Below, one piece after another: positions 48,940 to 62,989 of a DNA stretch of 64,000 bases. The stretch lies in NCBI GenBank assembly GCA_963995505.1, contig OZ023181.1, positions 9,415,721 to 9,479,720 on the forward strand, in the 5' to 3' direction. Both the position numbers and the translations under genes were made by a program. The notes under the pieces are model-generated. The model had not been told where the DNA came from. It searched no databases and was given only the letters and a program-made list of their open reading frames with translations. Positions within the stretch are counted from its first letter, which is position 1. Every line of letters starts with the position of its first letter. The DNA is from Hypericum androsaemum. Its lineage: Eukaryota > Streptophyta > Magnoliopsida > Malpighiales > Hypericaceae.

Positions 48940-49469
48940 TTGTTGATTACAATGGTAACTTCACATTCTTGAAAGTATTCCATCCATGCTTCGATCTGAA
49001 TAAGTATCGTTAGTTTTTGTATCCGCTACCAATTTGAAATTGTAATCGCATAACTTTAACAATATGTAACTCCGATTTTAGTGGGAAAAAACACCAAGAG
49101 ACTAACCTTTAATATTTGATATAGCTGTATTTGTTTCAAAGCTCTCCCATGGAATGAACTTCGTTCTTTGGTTTATTGAATTTTTCGTTCTTTGGTTCTT
49201 TGAGTTTAGTGGAAAAAAATACATGGTAGGGTTTTTGAAGTTCTCAAAAATGTGAAGCGTCCTTCACGTCTAAAGAGGGATTGGTTTTTATTTTTTTTCT
49301 TTTTAATATTTTTATAAATAAGTGTATTATCACTAATTTTTTAGTTTGATTTGGTTTCTATTAGTTTTCAAATATTATTCCTTATTGTCTTAATAATACC
49401 TATATTGCCACTATATCTCCTTCAGTCCCCAAAGATGGGACTAGGCTTATCCCCTCCAAATCTCTCCCC
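48940..49469. other. Duplicated transposase-start segment and right end of the second MULE
   Basis: 48946-49004 resembles 47738-47796 (TTGTTGATTACAAT...CCATCCATGCTTCGAT), so the transposase start lies on both sides of the array. The rest is AT-rich terminal sequence. Confidence 0.65.
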
Positions 49470-49478
49470 CTAACGCTG

Positions 49479-52400
49479 AATCTACGTTGGGATCATATCT
49501 TTTTTCTTCTAGTTGTAGGCATGCACTAGGAGTAAGTGAAAAAGAAAACACGCAAAATCAAGAGCAGTGGAATTGCAAACCAAAAAGTACTATGATTTTT
49601 GTGCTCCACGTCGCTAGATCCGACCCGATCTGATCCGAATTGCTAAATTCGAGACCCCAAAAAGTAAGAAAATAAGAACCTGGACCACACCATTCATTCC
49701 CTGAATCCAGACTGATCCGAACCAAAATTTTAGTTTGGTCTGGTCCAAACTCATAATTTGAATTAAAATATGTAGTCGTCTAACATTCCTACTTGGATGT
49801 GTACGCCTATGCTATATATTTAGTATAGTTGTCTTGATGTTAAATAATTAAAAAAATTGAAATATAATCTCAAGAACTACTAGTAATGTGAACCCCATGA
49901 TTAAGCATAACCGATTTATATATTCAGAAATATATATGCCCCGAAAGCAATTTATTACCTGCTTTAATGGAACTTCTGTACATGGGATTGTATTCTTGAA
50001 GGTCTAGTCTATGCCGAAGATTGAGAAACAATTTTCTTATTGAGAAAGGTGGCTAATTAGGTTAGGCCATCATTAGGATAGAGCACGTCTAATATGAAAA
50101 ATTATGGTTCGATCCAGATCTTTGAGATTCTCTACAAAGAGATTCGGACCGGTCCATATAACCCGTTTTCTTAACAAACCTCACCCGAACCAAACCAAAT
50201 AAATTTTTTGTCCGGTTCAAAACCAAAATTTTGGTTCGGATTTGGACTGTTCTACGCTTTTCAGTTTTTTGCTCACCCCTAGTGTTGACGACGCAAATTT
50301 AGCAGCCAGTAAATTAGCTTTAGATTTATCTATTATAGTCAAATAGTATATTAAGTAAGTAAATTCGTACTGAAGGATCGGCATGCAAATCGCGATGAAA
50401 ATTAGTTCGCGACAAAAGATTATGGTGATGGTGAGAACATATTGAATAAAAGAAAGAACAATAAAACAAAAAGTCAATTGATGGCTCTATTAATGGTAAC
50501 GATGAGTGTAATTCCCTAGCGAATTGCTAAGTGTCGGTTATGAATATTATTATGTCCTAATTAGTATGCAGAGTTGTCTTATGCGTCTACTTACTGTTCT
50601 CGCTAGTTAAGTAGCAAAACTAAACTTCGACCTAGTCGTAGAGACTAATCCAGCTCTCGCGTAAACCAATACTACGACTAAACTTAATTCTAGTTATGAA
50701 GTTCCTTCCTTAAGGATCACCCATCATTAGTGAGATCTTTCTTTGCCTACCGTAAGATGTGCTAAACGATTCATTCGTTAATCCTGATTACCTCTCAGCG
50801 TCTCAGTGTTAACTTAGATCATAGTGTAAGTGATCATGCTAAACTACGCATTATGATCATCGAATTAACAACTACTACTCTAGATATCCAACCCATAACT
50901 TAGCCTTACAACTACATTATACGAGCATCGCACTCAATAAAGAGACTATTCCCTTCTTATAGCAACTAAACTAGATAAATAAATGAAACACATAATTGAA
51001 AGAATAGAGAAGGGAAGATATTTTTGGGAAAACCCGCACGGTGGACCCAAGCACAACACCTACAAAGCAAACCACGAACCCAATGAGAAGCACGAACACA
51101 CGAACCCAAAAGAAAACACACACACAAAGCACAAAGGAGACAAGATATTTGGTTACCTGGTTCAACGATAATGTCTACGCCGGGGGGGCGTACCAAGCCA
51201 GAGAGGATTTTCACTATCTCACTCAATGGAGCTCACTTGCTCTCTCTTTTACAATGTATGAGCCACCCACACTCTTAGAACACATACAAATGAGGTTACA
51301 AGGGGTAATTTATAGAGCCAACAACCCTAGGAAGGCTTTTGGAGTCGGGAGGGGCAAACTTGTCCATGAAAATACAATTTTTTGGACCCAACTTGCTGCC
51401 GCAAGTCAATTGGAGGCCACAAGAAATTAAATGTCGAGAGTTTCGCTTCGCCCAACTGGCGGCCGCCAATTGCCTTGTGGCCGCCAGCCCTTTTTGTTTG
51501 TCGCCATTGGTGGCCGCCAACCCTACTGACTCTCACTCTGTTTCGTTTCGCTTCGCTTCGTCTTCACTCGACTCCGCCACTCGAACCCGATCGATTACCC
51601 GAATATTCCGAGCACCGAATCATATCCGATCAACTTTTGTACCACTTCTCAGGTTCCATACCCAGAAGATATCATCAACCGATGAAAGTCTTAATATCAA
51701 TATAAAAGCCGCAAAGTTTGTGCCAAAGTATGAAAGTAAAATAACGCATGCAACTCTTGTTTTGACCTGGATCCAAAAGAGGTTTATATAGTGATGGGAT
51801 GAAAAAAAAAACCTAAATTGGCATGAGATCTCGAGTAGGAAAAAACCCTAGCCTATGGTTGCAACGAAAAATAATGAAAATGATCTAAACAGTTATGTGA
51901 CAAGGCGTGACTTGTGACGTGGCGATATGGAGTGAGGCGTACGCTTCAGTTCAAGTGTACGCCTCTGTGTCTAATCGCAGAATTTTGCGTACAAGTCCTC
52001 TAGCCAGCGTGTGCATCCTCTCGAATCAGAGTCTCTGGCGTATGCTTGGTGGGATGCATACGCCAGTGTCAGCAACTTCTCGCCTCTCTCGCTTCTTCGC
52101 TCTTAAACTCCTGCAAGAAATAATAAGACGTAAACATTACTCTGACGCCTCAACTACCATAAAATAGCGGAAGGCAAAACGGAACGAATACAAAAACTAA
52201 CAGAAAACACACTAAACATCACGAAAGAGACCTATAATAGATGTGCGACTACTTATAAAAAAAAGATGTGCGATTTAATGCGCATCAGAGTCACCCTCCC
52301 GACATTATGCGCATGAGATGACAAAACGCAGGTTCTATAAGCGTCGCAGATAGGGGCCAGTTGGACAAGGAGGAAAATGTGAGGGATGGGCGAGGAGGAG

Positions 52401-52957
52401 GAATCGTCCAAGGAGGTGGGCTTGGAAAAGAAACCCACCAAAAAACTCAGAAGTTGGGTCAGGAGACTTTATAGGCGGGCCGACCGGGGAAGATATTAAA
52501 CCTGGTAACAAAACAAACGTTCAAGCCCACATGCAAAAAATTACGAGGTCCAAAAAAAAAACTGTCAATGCGAGCGAAATCAAGATGAAAATAAGAAATT
52601 TCAACAGGGAGTTTGGTCCTATGGAAAAATTTCTTCATAGGATTTGGCAAGACATTTTGCGATAAAAAGAAAAATTCTCTCAGAAGATTATGATGGATTA
52701 ACCCTAAGATAATCAATATATAATTAGCGATGATTTTTAGATAAGTTATTACTTTTGTTTATTTAGGCAAAATATGCTCTTGGTGCTACAAACAGTAAAT
52801 TTAATTATTTATTATTTTAATGATTATTTTATTCGATAAAAAAATTCTACTTGTTAAAAGAAATTTAATCATTCAATGATGTTAATAATCGTTATGTATT
52901 TATTAAAAAAATTCGTTATGTATCAATTACAAGTTGAGCAACAAAGCACACTACTAT
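49479..52957. other. Gene-free interval of 3.5 kb
   Basis: No convincing gene on either strand. Short features only: a CGGTTCGG-type pyrimidine/purine patch at 50120-50250, a GTGGCCGCCA-rich patch at 51400-51530 whose apparent frames come from repetition, and TACGCC repeats at 51930-52070. It may be decayed transposon. Confidence 0.5.
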
Positions 52958-52962
52958 ATATT

Positions 52963-53268
52963 TGTTGGAGAAAAAAATTAATTCATCGATTTGTCCAACC
53001 TTATCTCATTAAAACAGTCTATCTTCCTACTAGAATATTCAACTTAGATTATCTATTTTTTATGTTTTTTTTCCCCCTCTCCCCTATAGTTTCAATAAAG
53101 TTCTTTCTCCTCTACCAATTATTTTCTCTCCTACCAATTCCAATATGTATTTCTCTCATCTCTCCCATATTTTTTCTCCCCTTCCCTTTCATTTGAATCG
53201 CTCTTGAGACGACCACTCAGGACCCGTTCTTAAGATCATTTCCGATATTCTACCATAATTTATCTACA
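52963..53268 (+). repeat. 5' LTR with internal deletion
   Basis: About 306 bp. Compared with the 3' LTR it lacks the segment between CTTCCTACTRGAR and ATTCAACTTAG. TATTC/TATCC-like short repeats sit at the breakpoints. Confidence 0.8.
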
Positions 53269-53300
53269 ATATTATTTTTTGGCACGCTTGGTGGAACTAC

Positions 53301-53332
53301 GGGGGGGGGGGGGGGGGGGGGGGGTCGGGGGG
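53301..53332. repeat. Run of 24 G, then TC and 6 G
   Basis: G24 at 53301-53324, a very long G homopolymer inside the LTR element, just after the presumed primer region. Length may be unreliable in any assembly. Confidence 0.9.
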
Positions 53333-54630
53333 TCTGAGAAGAGTGATTGTCGTGTCCAAACACACGAGTTTCCACATACAGTTTCAAGGACGTCCAGCAA
53401 GGTCAGCCAAATTTGATGGTATTTTGGTTCTTTTCTGTGAGAAATCTGAAGACAGATCTTTCCTCTTTCTCTGGACACCAAGAATGCTGCAATCAAAGTT
53501 TGTACCAGGATGCTACGATCAAAATACTAAAGAATGATCAGTCTGTAAGATTAAAAACTCTAGTCAGTTTTGGAGCGCGTTTTGGTCTTTTTTGGCTAAA
53601 TTATGAGATAGCTATTTCTGACAAAATTGAAGATCTATCTCTCAGCTTTCTATGAACAAAAGGATCGCTTCAATCGGAGTTCGAACGAAGAAGTTACAAC
53701 TACAATACCAAAGATTGGTCATTCTGTAAGTTGGTTGCAAATTTTCAATTTAACTTCTCCAACCATGAGCTTAGAGGAACATATCCTGTTCAACCATAAG
53801 CGCTTTATTGCTGCCGATTTTAAGAGAGAACTCATGGCTGGACTCCAAGCAATATGGGCTAAGTATCCAATTCTGGAGTACATTGGCAAATGAGACAACC
53901 GTAAGTGCTATATCAAATACGAAAGGCATCTTAGGGCTTCCGCCGGCTAAGAGAATCTTTGGGCTTTCACTAGCAATGGAAATTTTAGGGCCTCGGCCTA
54001 GTCATCTGTTGCAGAGATCCGAGTCACACTTTGTTCCACTCGCAGTGAGCCAGCTTTGCTTTCCCAATTATGTCTCAGCTCAACAACGAGACACTCGGGG
54101 GCAAGCTTGTTCTCAGAATATCAGTGGGAATTCTATCTCTCCCGGGGGGCATGAAGAGCTCTGCAATATTGCAGTCAAAGCTCCTACATCGACCGAAATT
54201 ATTCTGGCCGGGGAAAAGACGTGTACATAGTGAAGAAGATAGATGATGATGAAGTCAAGTCTTTGACTCCTCCTCAACCAAGCAAGAGTACGATGAAGCA
54301 ATAACCTAACGTGTTGGTTCAACCTCGACCGTTAAAGGTTTTAAATTACAAGAAATGTCTTTAATTTACACAGTTGAAATCAATCAGCAACAGAAAGAGG
54401 CCCGAGTATGCATGTGTTAAGAGGGACGTGGTCACTCAATTGGCTAGCGAGCAAGGAGTTCTCCAGAAAAAGAAGCCCTTTAAGGTTTTGGTGCCCAAAG
54501 AAGAACTTTCGCGGTCCAAGAAAGAACCATGCGAGACACGAGCCACAAGAAGTGATCTGCCTACAAGGTCTCCAAGTTATCATATGAAGCCTGTGCGTAA
54601 GGAGATGCCAAGAAAGCAGAACCCATACTC

Positions 54631-54756
54631 TATTAGGAATATAAGTCATGATCAAGTTAGATTCTTTATAAGTTAGTTACTTGGTGATCAAGTTTGTAAA
54701 CTCTTATATATATGGCCTTATGGCGATGAATAATAAAAAAGTGGCATATTTCATCA
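54631..54756 (+). repeat. 5' LTR of the nested Copia element
   Basis: 126 bp, TATTAGGAATATAAG...TTTCATCA. Confidence 0.9.
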
Positions 54757-57196
54757 TGGTGGAAAGGCACTTTGGAACAGGAGTAAAAACCATTCGTGCA
54801 GACAACGGTTTAGAGTTTTCTTCATCTGAGATGCGCAAGTATTATGAGGGACGAGGCATTCTATTGCAAACATCTTTTGTCTATACTCTGTAACAGAATG
54901 GTGTAGTTGAGCGCAAGCACCGGTACATTCTTGAGGTTGCCCGATCCCTCAGATTTCAAGCAAATCTCCCTATTCATTTCTGGGGGGAGTGCATATCAAC
55001 TGCGACTTATCTAATCAACCGGACTCCATCACGAGTCATTCATAACAAGACTCCGTTTGAGATTCTCTTTGGAAGACCACCCACATATGATCACTTAAGA
55101 GTATTCATATTTTTAGCTTATGTCCATAATCATACTAGAATGGACAAATTCGACGACCGAAATCATCCATGCATTTTCCTAGGGTATCCTTTTAGCCAAA
55201 AAGGATATCGAGTTATAATTTATGGACACGGAAATTCCAAGTATCAAGAGATGTCATCTTTGTGGAAGGAGTTTTCCCTTATCATACCCATCAAGCTGAA
55301 TTGGAGTCTCCTTCTCAGCACACTTCTACACCACCATGTATTGATGATGATCTGTTTGCTCCTATTGATTCACCTCGGGATGAGAATCCTCCCAATCAGA
55401 AGCCTTCTGAATAAGCTCCACCTGAAATTGAACAGGTTCCTGCTGAGCCTTCGGAAGGTATCATACAGCCCGCACCTGCTCACCTTAATGACTACCAAGT
55501 TCAGCTACCCCCATCTCTCGCCCCCGCACAACCTCAAGAGCCATCTTCATTGTCACCCTCTTTAACAGGTAATTCGAACTTATATCCTTTAACACACTTT
55601 ATCAGCTATGACCATTTTTCGTATGCACATCAGGTCTATTTAACAGCCATCAGTTCCCATGATGAACCACGGTGTTATAGCGATGCAGTCAAGCATGCTT
55701 ATTGGCGACAAGCTATGAAACAGGAGGTGGCGGCCCTAGAATCTAATGGGACTTAGAAGCTAGTTCATTTGCCACCTGGCAAACAAGTTATTGATTCAAA
55801 ATGGGTGTACAAAATCAAGTACAAGCCAGATGGATCCATTGATCGATACAAGACATGACTTGTGGCTCGTGGTTTCAAACAGATTGAAAGAATTGATTAC
55901 CACGAAACCTTTGCACCTGTCACAAAGGTCGTATCCGTACGTTGTCTACTTGCGTTAGCTGTCAAGCGTAAGTTGCTCATTCACCAATTGGATGTTGACA
56001 TCGCCTTTCTCCATGGTGATTTACGTGAGGAAGTTTATATGAAGGTGCCTCAAGGTTTTGCAAAACCTGATGACTCTCGGGTATGTCGATTAAAGAAGTC
56101 CTTGTATGGCCTAAAACAGGCTTCTCGATCATGGTACATCAAACTTACAACTTCCTTGCTAGCTATGGGGTTCTCTCGCTCTCGTGCAGATCATACTATG
56201 TTCACCTATCGTCAAGGTCCTCTGGTATTAATTTTACTGGTTTATGTTGATGATGTAATTCTTGTTGGAAATCATGTTGCCATGCTTTAGTATACCAAAT
56301 CTAGCCTTCATACACAATTCGGAATTAAGGACTTGGGTCCACTTAAGTATTTTCTTGGTATCGAGGCTGCTACTACGAAGCATGGTTTGGTATTAAGTCA
56401 AAGGAAGTATACCATTGATATCCTTGAAGAGTGTGGGAAGGATAATGCTCGTCCATGTCTTTTTCCGATCGAGCAGAATCATCGCTTGAAGAATGGTGAG
56501 GATATCGTCGATGATTTAGCACGCTATCGTCGTTTGGTTGGTCGCTTGATGTATTTGACAGTTACTCGACCCGACATAGCATATGCTGTCAATATTTTGA
56601 GCCAATTCGTTGAACGTCCGACGGCCGCTCATGTCCAGACTGCGGATTGTGTTCTGAGATACTTAAAGACTACTCCTGGACAAGGAATTTTGTTGAACAA
56701 CTTGCTAGGCTTAGATCTTGTTGCCTACTGCGATGCTGATTGGGGAGGCTGCCCAATGACACGGCGGTCTCGCACATGATATTTTATTAGTTTTGGTGGC
56801 TCACCCATTTCTTGGCGCACCAAGAAGCAACCGGTCGTTGCTCGCTCGTCCGCTGAAGCTGAATACCGTGCCATGGCAGTTACTGTCAGTGAGATCTTGT
56901 GGCTACGTTGGCTATTTCATGATTTGGGCATTTGTTTCCCTCACCCTACTGTCTTATTTTGTGATAACCAAGAAGCACTTCATATTACTATGAATCCGGT
57001 CTACCACGAATGTACTATGCACGTGGAGATGGATTATTATTTCGTATGCGAACGTGTCCAATCTGGAGAGATTGGCCCGAAGAAGATCCCTACGGCATGT
57101 CAGTTAGCCGATGTGTTCACCAAGGCTCTCGGTCAAGATCATTTTCAACAAATTATTGCCAAGTTTGGCATTGTTAATCTTCATGCTCCAACTTGA
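54757..57196 (+). pseudogene. Partial Copia integrase-RT-RNase H, interrupted
   Basis: Begins inside integrase (VERHFGTGVKTIRADNG, FSSSEMRKYYEGRGI) and continues to YTL, a TAA and QNGVVERKH near 54895. A frameshifted linker follows to about 55560. RT: KQVIDSKWVYKIKYKPDGS, FAPVTKVVSVRCLLALA, catalytic LLVYVDDVILVG (near 56235). RNase H: AYCDADWGGCP and SSAEAEYRAMA. It ends HAPT at 57196. Stops near 54892, 55756, 55857, 56288 and 56777 and the missing N-terminal two-thirds show it is inactive. Confidence 0.9.
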
Positions 57197-57204
57197 AGGG
57201 CGAG

Positions 57205-57330
57205 TATTTGGAATATAAGTCATGATCAAGTTAAATTCCTTATAAGTTAGTTACTTTGTGATCGAGTTTGTAAACTCTTATATATATGGCCTTATGGCGA
57301 TGAATAACAAAAAAGCGGCATATTTCATCA
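57205..57330 (+). repeat. 3' LTR of the nested Copia element
   Basis: 126 bp, TATTTGGAATATAAG...TTTCATCA, eight bases after the pol stop codon. Confidence 0.9.
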
Positions 57331-57731
57331 CACTCAGAGGGCAACTATCCAGAGTCTCATTGACCGACTCTCATGAAGACTCAACGAAGAGGTTGGAGCG
57401 AAAAATTCAAAAATAAAGCGAAAAGATTATAGACTTTCAACAATAATTGTATGGTCGTTTTGACGATAGACATGGAGCTCCTACTCAGCCATGTAGGCCT
57501 AAATTAATTTTTCCTCAGAATGCTGTGAGCACACATATATCTCGAGATGAGTGATCATCTGCACGCCTATAATGGCTAGGTCTCGACCAATTTTATGGTA
57601 CATTTTTCAAATATTTACGGTCTTGCCTTAGCTGTTTATTTTTTTAGTAGAGTTAATTTTTCGCATGTTTAAGGGTGGATACACGTCAATACTTTTCCTA
57701 GCGTCAAAACATTGACGTGTGGGGGCATTGT

Positions 57732-58321
57732 TGGAGCGAAAAATTAATTCGCAGATTTGTCTAACTCTGTCTAGTTAAAATAGCTGTATCTTCCTACTGG
57801 AGTATCCGATTGATTCCAAAAGTTACAGAAAGATAAGACATAGATCTACAACTTTGTAGTTCTTGACTTTTCCAAATTCGATATGAACATGGGTCAAACT
57901 TAGGTTGGAAGTTTCTGCAGTAGATTTTTCCTTATTAGGCTGGGCTTATGTTAAGTTTTCTTATATTGAATACGGCCTATGGTTTTCTTGTATGGGGCTG
58001 GGTTAGTTTTTTTCTATATAATGAGAGCTTGTGCATAGTAGAAGGACATCCACAAACCAAACATCAAATATTCAACTTAGCTTTTTAGCTTAGCTTATCT
58101 ATCTTTTATGTTTTTCTCTTTCCCCTCTTTCCTATAATTTCAATAAAGTTCTTTCTCATTTACCAACTATTTTCTCTCGTACCAATTTCAATCTCTATCT
58201 TCTCTCCTCTCTCCTATATTTCTTCTCCCCTTCCTTTTCGTTTGAATCGCTCTTGGGACGACCACTCCTGACCTGTTCTTAAGATCGTTTCCCGATGTTC
58301 TACCACAATCTATCAGCAACA
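57732..58321 (+). repeat. 3' LTR of the outer element
   Basis: About 590 bp, TGTTGGAGCG...CAGCAACA, the complete version of the LTR at 52963-53268. Confidence 0.75.
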
Positions 58322-58326
58322 ATATT

Positions 58327-58923
58327 ATTAAAAAAAGGAAAGAAAGAGCACTTAGTATTTACATGATTTTAAGCTTAGCAACGTAAATTCCTGGGTTCTG
58401 AATACACCGCTTAACTCAATGGTTATTTTAGTTGATTAAAGTAATAAATTTCGTCGCAATTAGTATAGTTGATTCAATCATCCCCTTTGGTTTAATCCAT
58501 CAATTTTATGTTTTTAGCTAATCGAAAAATTAATCATATAAACATTGGGCAATCAAGAGGTAATTAATTATGTATATGGTTTTTTTAGAATCCATGCTTT
58601 TTGTATTAGACATTAAGATTTAAATAAATAAAGAACACTCCGTAATTAATCAAACGTAATTTCTTCCTCTAGAAAATTACCTAATCCAACCAAAAAGCTC
58701 TCTCCTCCCTATCGCCGCCTGAGCTCATCAACCATTCCATATTCATCTCACGTAACAAACCCATTTTCGGAAACAAGAATATCTGCAAAACAAGAAGAAG
58801 AAGAAGAAGAAGAAGAAGTATCAAGAAAATTTTCATCATCCCAGTGCAAAAAAAATTCTAAATCCAATTGATCGCTGGTTTTGTGCCCTAATCGTGTGTT
58901 GAGATTCTCCTTCCCATAATAAA
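58327..58923 (+). promoter_or_regulatory. Promoter and 5' leader of the protein kinase gene
   Basis: AT-rich upstream sequence turns CT-rich near 58670. An (AAG)n run at 58791-58818 lies in the probable 5'UTR. No clear TATA box or transcription start could be fixed. The outer LTR ends only about 670 bp before the kinase ATG. Confidence 0.5.
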
Positions 58924-58994
58924 ATGATACCCGAAACTACGACGTCGTCGAATCTGAACCTTCCACCCTTCACCGCCATTACCACCTCCCATTG

Positions 58995-58995
<1 letters not shown>
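58924..58995 (+). CDS. Upstream ORF overlapping the kinase start codon
   Basis: ATG at 58924 opens a 23-codon frame ([16 protein letters not shown]...) whose TGA (58993-58995) shares its A with the ATG of the kinase, giving TGATG. If the transcript includes this ATG, the upstream ORF would end exactly where kinase translation begins, a layout compatible with termination-reinitiation control. The peptide resembles nothing I know. Confidence 0.5.
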
Positions 58996-61376
<2,381 letters not shown>

Positions 61377-62989
61377 GCTGATTAGTGGTAGGATGTAATG
61401 ATCAGTACCTGATACGATGAGAAACGGTTTATGTTCTTTTTTTTCTCTCCTGTGAGTAGCAATCCGGTTAGGCTCCTTGTGCAGTTTGTAGCAGGTGAAT
61501 GTACCTTTACTAGTAACGATTTTTTAGACCTATGCTAAGAAGATGATTGGAAGTTAAGGATGCTAAGAAGATGATTTTGTCAGAATTTAAAATCTGACAA
61601 TTCGAATATAGATTAGTTATATATGATGTCCGGAACCAGGGTAATTTTGGTTCGAAAAAAAGGCATTTCCTGGTTTGGGCTCATACAATGATTAGATTAT
61701 ACTATTCATTATTCGTCAACATTATTATATTTGGCAGTGGATTGGATCCGGAGTGAAGTAGCCATTCCGAACCGTTTGGACTGAATGGCCCGATAATGGT
61801 TAACTGTACGACAATGACAATGACAGTGGATTATTCGTCAACATTATTATATTCGGCAGTGGATTACATTCGGAGTGAAGTAGCCATTCCGAACCATTTT
61901 GACTGAATGACCGATAATGGCTAATTGTACGACAATGACATGCATAGTTAGCGATAACGGCATGTAAGTAATCCCCTGCCGCGCGGATTTTTTTTTATTT
62001 TGTCCCCATATTTTAATTTTTTGCAAAAAAACTCCCGCGTGTCTTTCAATCCAAATGGTTCGGAATGGACCCATTCCGGACCCAATCCAAGCACATTATA
62101 TTAGACACCGAGAAAATCCTTAATGCCATTTAGCTCAAGATAGGAATTAATTAGTTAAAAATTATGGGTAGCTGCAAGTTCTTGTAATCCGAGGCAGGAA
62201 AGGAAGCATAGAAATAATAGAAATTTTATGGTAGTCTTTACGTAATAAATTATATGGCACCTACCGATCAATAATTGAGAAGTGTATTTGTGCACTTTCT
62301 AATTATAAATGAGTAAGATAGTTAATTATGAAAACAAAATCAAGATGTTATAGTGCAATAGTTTTAAAAAGTTGTTTCCTACATAAAGATTCTTGATCAA
62401 AATAAACAAAAAATTAATAAAACTCCGAGCTTTATTTTTTATTTTCTTCTCTTGAACATGGCCATAGAAATAATTATAAAAATAATATGCAAAATTATAA
62501 ACAGGAAATCGAAATTTTCAAATAACGGGCAGATGAGGAGGAATAAGAAAACTGTAAAATTGTCCAAGAACAAGTATTTATTTTTTATTATGCCTAGGAG
62601 TGGCAACACCGGTACTTATATTAGTTTTTTTTATTATAATCAGGTAATATCTATAATCACGTAATATTTATGGTCAAGTAACTAGATCATTGTACACTAA
62701 TAATATCATTTTATACTTTATAATATTACATTTACATAGTTATTAGAACATATATTTAACTGTTATTAATTAACTTTAAAATATACCTATTTTTTTATAA
62801 TTAACATATGATATTTTATTCGTGGTGATACAAATTATCATTTGAATAATAATGAAGATATACGTTTGAAAATTTTTATCATCCAACCAATAAGACATCC
62901 GAGCGACTGACATCTATAAATTGTTGGCTGCTTCCTCGATTTTGTTTGAACCAAACTAATTCAATTTATGTGGCAATAAAGTAATATTA
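61377..62989. other. 3'UTR of the kinase gene and gene-free spacer
   Basis: Likely 3'UTR to about 61550, the 122-bp tandem duplication described separately, then AT-rich sequence. No gene on either strand. Confidence 0.6.
61708..61950. repeat. 122-bp tandem duplication
   Basis: ATTATTCGTCAACATTATTA starts at 61708 and again at 61830. Both copies continue through GGAGTGAAGTAGCCATTCCG and end CGACAATGACA, with scattered substitutions. Confidence 0.9.

Larger units (their letters stand above)
40145..49469. mobile_element. Second two-gene MULE: ULP1-like gene (+) and FAR1-like transposase (-)
   Basis: It contains the same two genes as the element at 12238-20853 but reversed: ULP1-like on +, transposase on -, again convergent. 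The probable ends are degenerate: AGATTGAGTGGGG near 40150 on the left and, as reverse complement, GGGGAGAGATTTGGAGGGG on the right, the latter resembling the first element's GGGACGCGATTTGG. Flanks CTAATGCTA (40136-40144) and CTAACGCTG (49470-49478) would be a 9-bp duplication with two transitions. The gene pair makes the identity firm; the exact borders are less certain. Confidence 0.75.
54631..57330 (+). mobile_element. Nested Copia element with 126-bp LTRs and a large internal deletion
   Basis: LTRs at 54631-54756 and 57205-57330 are both 126 bp, end CATATTTCATCA and differ at about seven positions by eye. Flanks TACTC (54626-54630) and CACTC (57331-57335) fit a 5-bp duplication with one mismatch. 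The 5' LTR is followed directly by the integrase core; primer site, gag, protease and the start of integrase are missing. The remaining order is integrase, RT, RNase H, as in Copia. Confidence 0.9.
52963..58321 (+). mobile_element. LTR retroelement, coding capacity unclear, carrying a nested Copia element
   Basis: The 3' LTR (about 57732-58321) and 5' LTR (52963-53268) both start TGTTGGAG, share CAATAAAGTTCTTTCTC and TTTGAATCGCTCTTG, and end ...ACA. The 5' copy lacks about 280 bp. ATATT lies outside both (52958-52962 and 58322-58326) and may be the target duplication, although the sequence just inside the 5' LTR also starts ATATT, so the match is not independent proof. The internal region (53269-54630 and 57331-57731) has only short open frames; I could not recognise gag or pol, so it may be non-autonomous. 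Confidence 0.75.

Noticed and set aside
51296..51791. Overlapping frames on both strands in a GTGGCCGCCA-rich patch
   Set aside because: The frames come from short GC-rich repetition, with no family motif, splice logic or codon signal.
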